Assembly: GCA_030435675.1 (NCBI GenBank)
Contig: CM059621.1
Location: forward strand, 8,246,001 to 8,310,000
DNA: 64,000 nucleotides
From: Steinernema hermaphroditum
Lineage: Eukaryota > Nematoda > Chromadorea > Rhabditida > Steinernematidae
Reading direction: 5' to 3'
Both the position numbers and the translations under genes were made by a program. Below the pieces are notes generated by a model. That model had not been told where the DNA came from and did not search any database. It saw only the letters and a program-made list of their open reading frames with translations. Of this stretch, positions 58,955 through 64,000 are shown in pieces. Within the stretch, counting starts at the first letter, position 1, and every line of letters begins with the position of its first letter.

Positions 58955-61900
58955 CTAATCTTCCGCGCCGACTTCTTCCGCGAGGACGATGACCTCGTCG
59001 TCGATCTGAAGTGGTTCCTCCTCTTCTACGGCGTCAACCTCCATGATGTTCATTTCTTCGACCTCGGCACTACCACTTTCCTGGGAGGCATTAGCGTCAC
59101 CATCGGCTATCTCCGGCGCTTGCTCAGCAACAGGCTGAGTATCATCAGCATGAGAAGCTTCTTCACCGGCCTTCTCCTCCTTAGTTTCTTGCTTGTCTTT
59201 GTCGCCGCCCTCTTTCTGAGCGCCCTGCTCGACCGACTTTTCCTTGGAGGCACTCGTTCCATCTTCCTTCTTGGCTGGCTTTTCGCGAGGAATCGCCTTG
59301 TCTACGGCATACACGACGCGATCGCACATTTTACGGCAGTCCAGCAGTGTTGTTTTCAGCTGGGTCACGTCATCTTGTGAATTCTAAAACCAAACGAGTT
59401 GCGTATGCTTTTGTCTTCCTATACTATACCTTCAAATTTTTCTCAGCTTCGTGCATGCGCTTCCTATAGCGATCGACATCGTCTTCCAAACGTTTCTTTT
59501 TTTTCTCCAGGTAATCTCGGCGTTCTTTCACATTTTCTAAAGACCAATGCTTAGTGCTGCCCGTTGTGCGTTTGAAACTCACTCAACTGGAATTCAAGTT
59601 CGTCGGCCTTAGCAATAGCTCCGTTTCTTTCGTCTTCAACACGCTTTAGCTGTTCCATGTTTTCTCCCAGATTCACCAGAACCCCCTTGTATTGGACGAC
59701 ACCGGTTGCCGTTACATCAGGAGTCTCAATGTGAGAAAGAGGTTCTGTTTCGGATGCTGCAGTTTCGTAAACAGCGGAATGGCCCTTAGCCAATTCTTCA
59801 TCAGTTGGGATGTCAAGCTGCGTTGGAGCGTACTTTACGGCTCCTTCAGAGTCGACATAGACATCAGTAAGAGTACGGTAAGAGATAATGCGGTCCCGCG
59901 AGCTTGTTGACGACGATGTGAGCACCTTCTTCGTGAGGCGATGGATATCTGCTCTGCTGATGTCAATCCCGATCGACTGCACGATTTCATCGACATCTCT
60001 CTCAAGCAAGTAGCCAATGGCGGTGCTGTCGAAATGTGAGTAGGCGGCGAACAGCGCTCGATTTCCAACTGTGGATTTGAATTTCTTCGCCTTCTCATTT
60101 TCTTTCTTTTCCTTCTCCTCTGCAGTAGCTGCGGCAGCGTCGTCCGCCGTGGGAGTAGCCAAAGTCTCTTCGCGTTTCTTAGTTTCTTCTTCTTTATCGT
60201 TGCAAGCAAACAATGAGCGGTAAATCGTAAAAGCGAAGTCACGCTCAAGTAGTTCTTTCACTGCTTCAGCAAAGAGGAACACCTAAGGTAGATGTTCAAG
60301 CAGTGAACGAGTGTAATTGCCTACCTCAAACGAAGACTCCTTGTTGTCGTCGCTTCGGTACTCCAGCATCGATTGGAGGGAAACGGTCTTGCACTCAAGT
60401 TTTCCCCCCTTCGCAGTTTTGCTGGGATATACGAGTACCGTCGGGTTCTCAGGAATCACGAAATGTCTCTCGAGAGCAGTCTTCCTTTGAGCCTTGTTCT
60501 CTTCCTAAATCATAGAGTCACAACACACCAAGAAAAACAAATTCATACAAATTTGGCCTTTTTCGCAGCAATCTCCTCCTCATGCGCAGCAGCTTCTTTT
60601 TCAACAAGCTCCTTCAATTTGTTTCTCAGGTCCTCTTCTTCTCCCTCAGTAAGGTTCTTGCGCGCTTCAAGTTCTGACTTGATAGCATCCACCTAAGAAC
60701 AAAACGAAGTAATAACAACAATGAACCCATTGGAACTTACGTCAATGGTCAACAGATCATTAACGAGGACCGAGAAGTGAGTGGGCTTCTTCTGCTCTTC
60801 ACCCTACAACAGAATCATCAGTATAAGTAAATTCTGTGTCGGCCGTCTAGATCAAAATGACTTCGCTCGGATAAAAAGGATTAGAGACAAAGGACAAGAA
60901 AGACAAAGAAAGAGTTAATACGGCATACACAACCTGCAGCTGCGGCTCGGTGGTCGTCACGTTCGTGTCGCCGTCAACAGTGGAAGCTGATGTAGGCGGT
61001 AAGGAGGAAGCAGAACTAGAAGCAGCCGCAGTATTGCATTCCTGATACGATGAAATCGCTTGTTCAACAAACTCCTCCGCGTCTATAGCCGCCAAACGAG
61101 TACGAAGTTGTTCCTGAAGAAGCGCTCGAGTGGCAGCGTAGTCCTCTGTAGAAGGCTGGAGACGTGCTCCAGAACTGCTTGTATCCGGGAGCAACAAAGT
61201 CACGTTATCGATTCGGCCGCCAGATCCACTCGAAGAGCCCCGGAAGTATCGAAGTTGAACCATCTTGAACCTATATACAGGAGAGTGTGGTCGTAAATCA
61301 GAAAACTAAGCACAATTCCCGATTATTAGAATATTAAAGTATAAAACGGTACGACGCTATCCATTATCGACTCGGCTGATGCTGGGGACTGTGCAAAGGC
61401 AATACGAAATCACAGAAGGTTGACTTTAAAAGCGATGTAAGGGGTATAAAACACATACCACCGAGAGCATGAAGAAAGGTCAACTCCAATCATAGCCTTC
61501 GTACAACGAACAGCTGTTCTGATTTGAGTCTGCGGATCCATTGGCGATTCGCCGTCAAGTGAGGGCGACCAAGCGCCACCAATGGCCATAACTTCATTCT
61601 TGCCTCGCACACCTAAAATGAACAGTGTATTGATATATGTCACTTGATCGGTTCTATACCAACTAAGAAATTCAATATTCTTGTAACCGAAACAGGATCA
61701 GCGTTCTCGTCCACGGTTCCGTCCGGCATGAGGCCGAAAGCGCGTTGTTGTACAGCAGTGAGACCTTGGTGAGCCATAAGCAGAACCTTGACCATGTAGC
61801 GGCTGTCAGCATCAGAAGCATCCAAGATCAGCTGCTCGTTTTCAGCAACGGGCACATCCACATCCTTGTGAAGGATGTCAAAGGTCACTGGAGTAGGCGA

Positions 61901-63039
61901 CATCGGCAGCGAGACACCGAGGGGGAATGACTTGGGCCAGAAAACTTGCAATTGGCAGAAATCCGACGGAATGTACATGTTCTGATATCTGTTGCGAATC
62001 ATGCTAGCAGTCACCGCCATGCTGAGCCAGAGCAAAGTTAGGCATCTCCGATAAATCTAAGAAAGTACCTTCCAATGAAAGCCTTGGGCGTCGAACAGTG
62101 ATAGCGCTGATTTACGCGAGCCCGGCGCCTGGGAGGAGAAGCTGAGGTGCGGCGACTGCTGCTCACGTCGGGAGAACGTTCTCTTTCTCGCTTTTGTGCT
62201 CGAGCAGGAGAAGACCGCCGCGGACTGATTCGCCGAGGTGGTGAGCGACGAGGCGACATTCGTCGTGGAGGGGGAGATTTCCGCGCCACTGGCGATCTAC
62301 GATGTCGAGGAGGACTTCTTGGGCGGTACGCACCACGATCAGCCAGTGGCCCTTGAGAAGGTATTGGCTGCTGATGAGTAGGAGTTGGTGCTTGTGGTGC
62401 CCAGCGTCCTGGAGGCTGTCCAGTGCGGCCGTTAACAGGTGTAGCGACGTTTCCATAGGTTGGGGCGATGCCTGGCGCTGGACGGTGCTGTATAGTAGCT
62501 TGGTCAACAACTGGTTGGATGCGGTAAGCATTCCACTTGAACGGCATAGATGGATTGTATGACGCTTCAACCATCACGCGGTCTCCTGTGTGGATCGGAC
62601 CTCCGCGAACAACACTAAACGGGAAGATTCCCATAGAAGAGTAATTATCCGCGTTCCTACCTGACTTGGAAGAACACGTCATCATCCACAAATCCATACG
62701 TTTCGTGCATCTTGGTCACAGTGCCGATGAAAGTGCGCTGATTAGTTTTTGCACTTTGTCCTATAAAAGTTACATTGGTTCGCTGACGTCATCTCAAATC
62801 CAACCTGCTGCTGCAGCTTGTTGTTGTTGCTGCTGCTGTTGCATAGCCCGAACAGCGGCAGCCTGCTGAGCCATTGCATTCATGTTTAGCGACTGGAACG
62901 CAGCAGCGTTGACCAATCCACCTAGTCCGGGTGGTAAACCCGGCATCCCAAAAGGCTGTCCTCCACCTGGTCCCATCATCTGGCCGGCTAAGAAAGCTGA
63001 GAACGGATTGAACGTCAACTCTGAAAAAGGCTTCATCAT
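58955..63039 (-). CDS. lst-3 (CCAR): CCAR1/CCAR2 (LST-3) family cell-cycle and transcription regulator
   Basis: Exons: 63039-62805, 62760-62661, 62614-62069, 62021-61660, 61612-61459, 61270-60934, 60803-60741, 60692-60549, 60504-60325, 60282-59583, 59536-59430 and 59383-58955, giving 1,118 residues. Family blocks in order are an S1-like domain (FIGTVTKMHETYGFVDDDVF, DRVMVEASYNPSMPFKWNAY), an RS/RP-rich stretch (PPRRMSPRRSPPRR), a YQNMYIPSDF region, a VMAIGGAWSPSLDGESPMDP region, the TVLVYPSKTAKGGKLECK region, and the EF-hand-like ALFAAYSHFDSTAIGYLLER segment. A coiled coil and an acidic tail end it. A polyglutamine run lies near residue 60. The start is provisional; 63039 is the first in-frame ATG, but an acceptor lies just inside it. 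Confidence 0.93.
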
Positions 63040-63716
63040 ATATGCGAGCCAAACCAATATCACAGTCTCGCGAAACGTAAACAAGAAGGAAGAAAAAAGA
63101 TTGTGTCACGCGATATAACCTATAAATTAGGCACACATCGGAAACGCGTATCGCCCAGGTGCGTAAACACGGCGAGCCATAAGTCAGGACCTTCTTCGCG
63201 ACGTGGGAAACTGCGACCCACGTGAGGAACGCTTCTTTACAACGCCGTTCCAAACTTTTTGACGAGTTTCAAAAACGCTCTGAACGCTGACATAATAGAA
63301 CGGGATGTCAATCAAACTTCAGATCGAAAACAACAAATTGACATGCAAGATGGCCTAACTCCTAGCAGACAAGAGCCAAATAACGCCAGCACGAGCACAG
63401 GCGGAACAACAACGAAGGACCGACTGCGCCACCGCCCCGCGATCGATTGCCTTGCCACAGCGAGCCCCCGGGTCGCCACTGCGCTAGCCGTTCTCCTTCC
63501 GTTGCCGACGCGGCGGACATCGCGAACTGCTGAAAACTGATGAGATTCGCATTCCGAAAATTTATCAAATGAATCGCCGTCGCTAAAAGCCAAGAATAAA
63601 CCGAAAAGGGGACAGCAATGCTATTGAAATTTCCATTAAAACATACAAACGCAAAAAATACAAATGGGATGCGGAATCCAAAACCGATCAGAAAAGTCGG
63701 ACGTTCGGCTGGATTT
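63040..63716. other. Spacer upstream of the CCAR1/LST-3-like gene
   Basis: About 680 bp. It may contain an untranslated first exon for the CCAR1-like gene. No coding content is recognised. Confidence 0.4.
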
Positions 63717-63981
63717 CTAGGTGACGTCGGCCATGGTCGAGGATTCGGCAGCACCCTCATTCTTGTCATCCATTTGACACGCGTCTTGAATCACTTTCGC
63801 ACGTCTACGGGCCAGACAGTTGGTGAACGGGGCGTGTAGGCACAGAAGGAGCCCTCCGAAGGCAAAGCCGACATTAAAGCCGATGACGATTGACATGACG
63901 ATTTGGCCGTTGCCTTCCTGCAACACTTGGTTGATCTGTAGAGAGTGGAGCACTTACGTAGAACAAGTCGTTCGTGTCCAT
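63717..63981 (-). CDS. Small single-pass membrane protein (80 aa)
   Basis: Exons 63981-63958 and 63935-63717, separated by a 22-bp gap in the reading by eye, encode 80 residues. That intron is very short, so the donor/acceptor choice is uncertain. A hydrophobic helix (IVMSIVIGFNVGFAFGGLLL) lies near residues 20-40, followed by a basic patch (ARRRAKV) and an acidic, Ser-rich tail. The basic patch on the C-terminal side suggests that this tail faces the cytosol. I do not recognise a family. The true start could lie beyond the right edge. Confidence 0.6.
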
Positions 63982-64000
63982 TTCGAGAAGTGGGCGACCA

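Overview
The window looks like a gene-dense chromosomal segment of a nematode nuclear genome. The evidence is the intron style (most introns are 36-50 bp, GT...TTTCAG), strong splice acceptors lying 0-15 nt upstream of many start codons (the pattern left by spliced-leader trans-splicing), and the gene families present: Patronin/CAMSAP, a RanBP2-like nucleoporin, a CCAR1/LST-3-type protein, a methyltransferase-24-like membrane protein, a DUF19-like GPI-anchored protein and C-type lectins. Exons are GC-rich and introns and spacers are AT-richer. The species cannot be named from the sequence.

Layout, left to right. 1-5.1 kb: no gene I can support. 5.1-7.6 kb (-): a DUF4781-like protein. 8.4-8.9 kb (+): an intronless, bacterial-type RNA 2'-phosphotransferase (KptA/Tpt1) interrupted by one in-frame TAA. 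9.0-12.3 kb (-): the splicing helicase DDX46/Prp5. 13.8-18.1 kb (+): Patronin/CAMSAP. 18.4-18.8 kb (+): a small membrane protein. 18.9-20.6 kb (-): hyccin/FAM126. 21.0-21.9 kb (-): a secreted two-domain C-type lectin. 22.4-24.5 kb (+): a Na+/H+ exchanger. 25.4-29.0 kb (+): a secreted EGF/VWD/C8/TIL/fibrinogen-like protein. 29.0-29.9 kb (-): a METTL24-like methyltransferase. 30.4-30.6 kb: four perfect 65-bp tandem repeats. 31.2-33.1 kb (+): an acidic protein with two possible LOTUS-like modules. 34.1-36.9 kb (+): a RanBP2/NPP-9-like nucleoporin. 37.0-38.1 kb: a dead mariner transposon. 39.0-40.1 kb (+): an AP-2 transcription factor. 40.3-41.3 kb (+): a GPI-anchored DUF19-like protein. 41.3-42.6 kb (-): a divergent Pelota. 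42.6-44.8 kb: no gene seen. 44.8-54.1 kb (-): a giant protein of about 2,970 residues with an array of exact 22-residue repeats. 54.1-55.8 kb (-): ADA2, which may be spliced in frame to the giant gene. 56.4-57.6 kb (+): MAK16. 57.8-58.4 kb (-): FIS1. 59.0-63.0 kb (-): CCAR1/LST-3. 63.7-64.0 kb (-): a small membrane protein.

There is no single pathway here. Several genes are RNA- or chromatin-linked housekeeping functions (DDX46, MAK16, Pelota, ADA2, CCAR1, nucleoporin), mixed with membrane and secreted proteins. The most unusual items are the KptA gene with a single stop codon, the giant ADA2-adjacent gene with 13 uninterrupted 22-residue repeats, and AGAC/GTCT-rich blocks repeated in noncoding DNA. 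All exon coordinates come from reading splice signals and reading frames by eye. Protein lengths quoted are those that keep the frame open through every junction.
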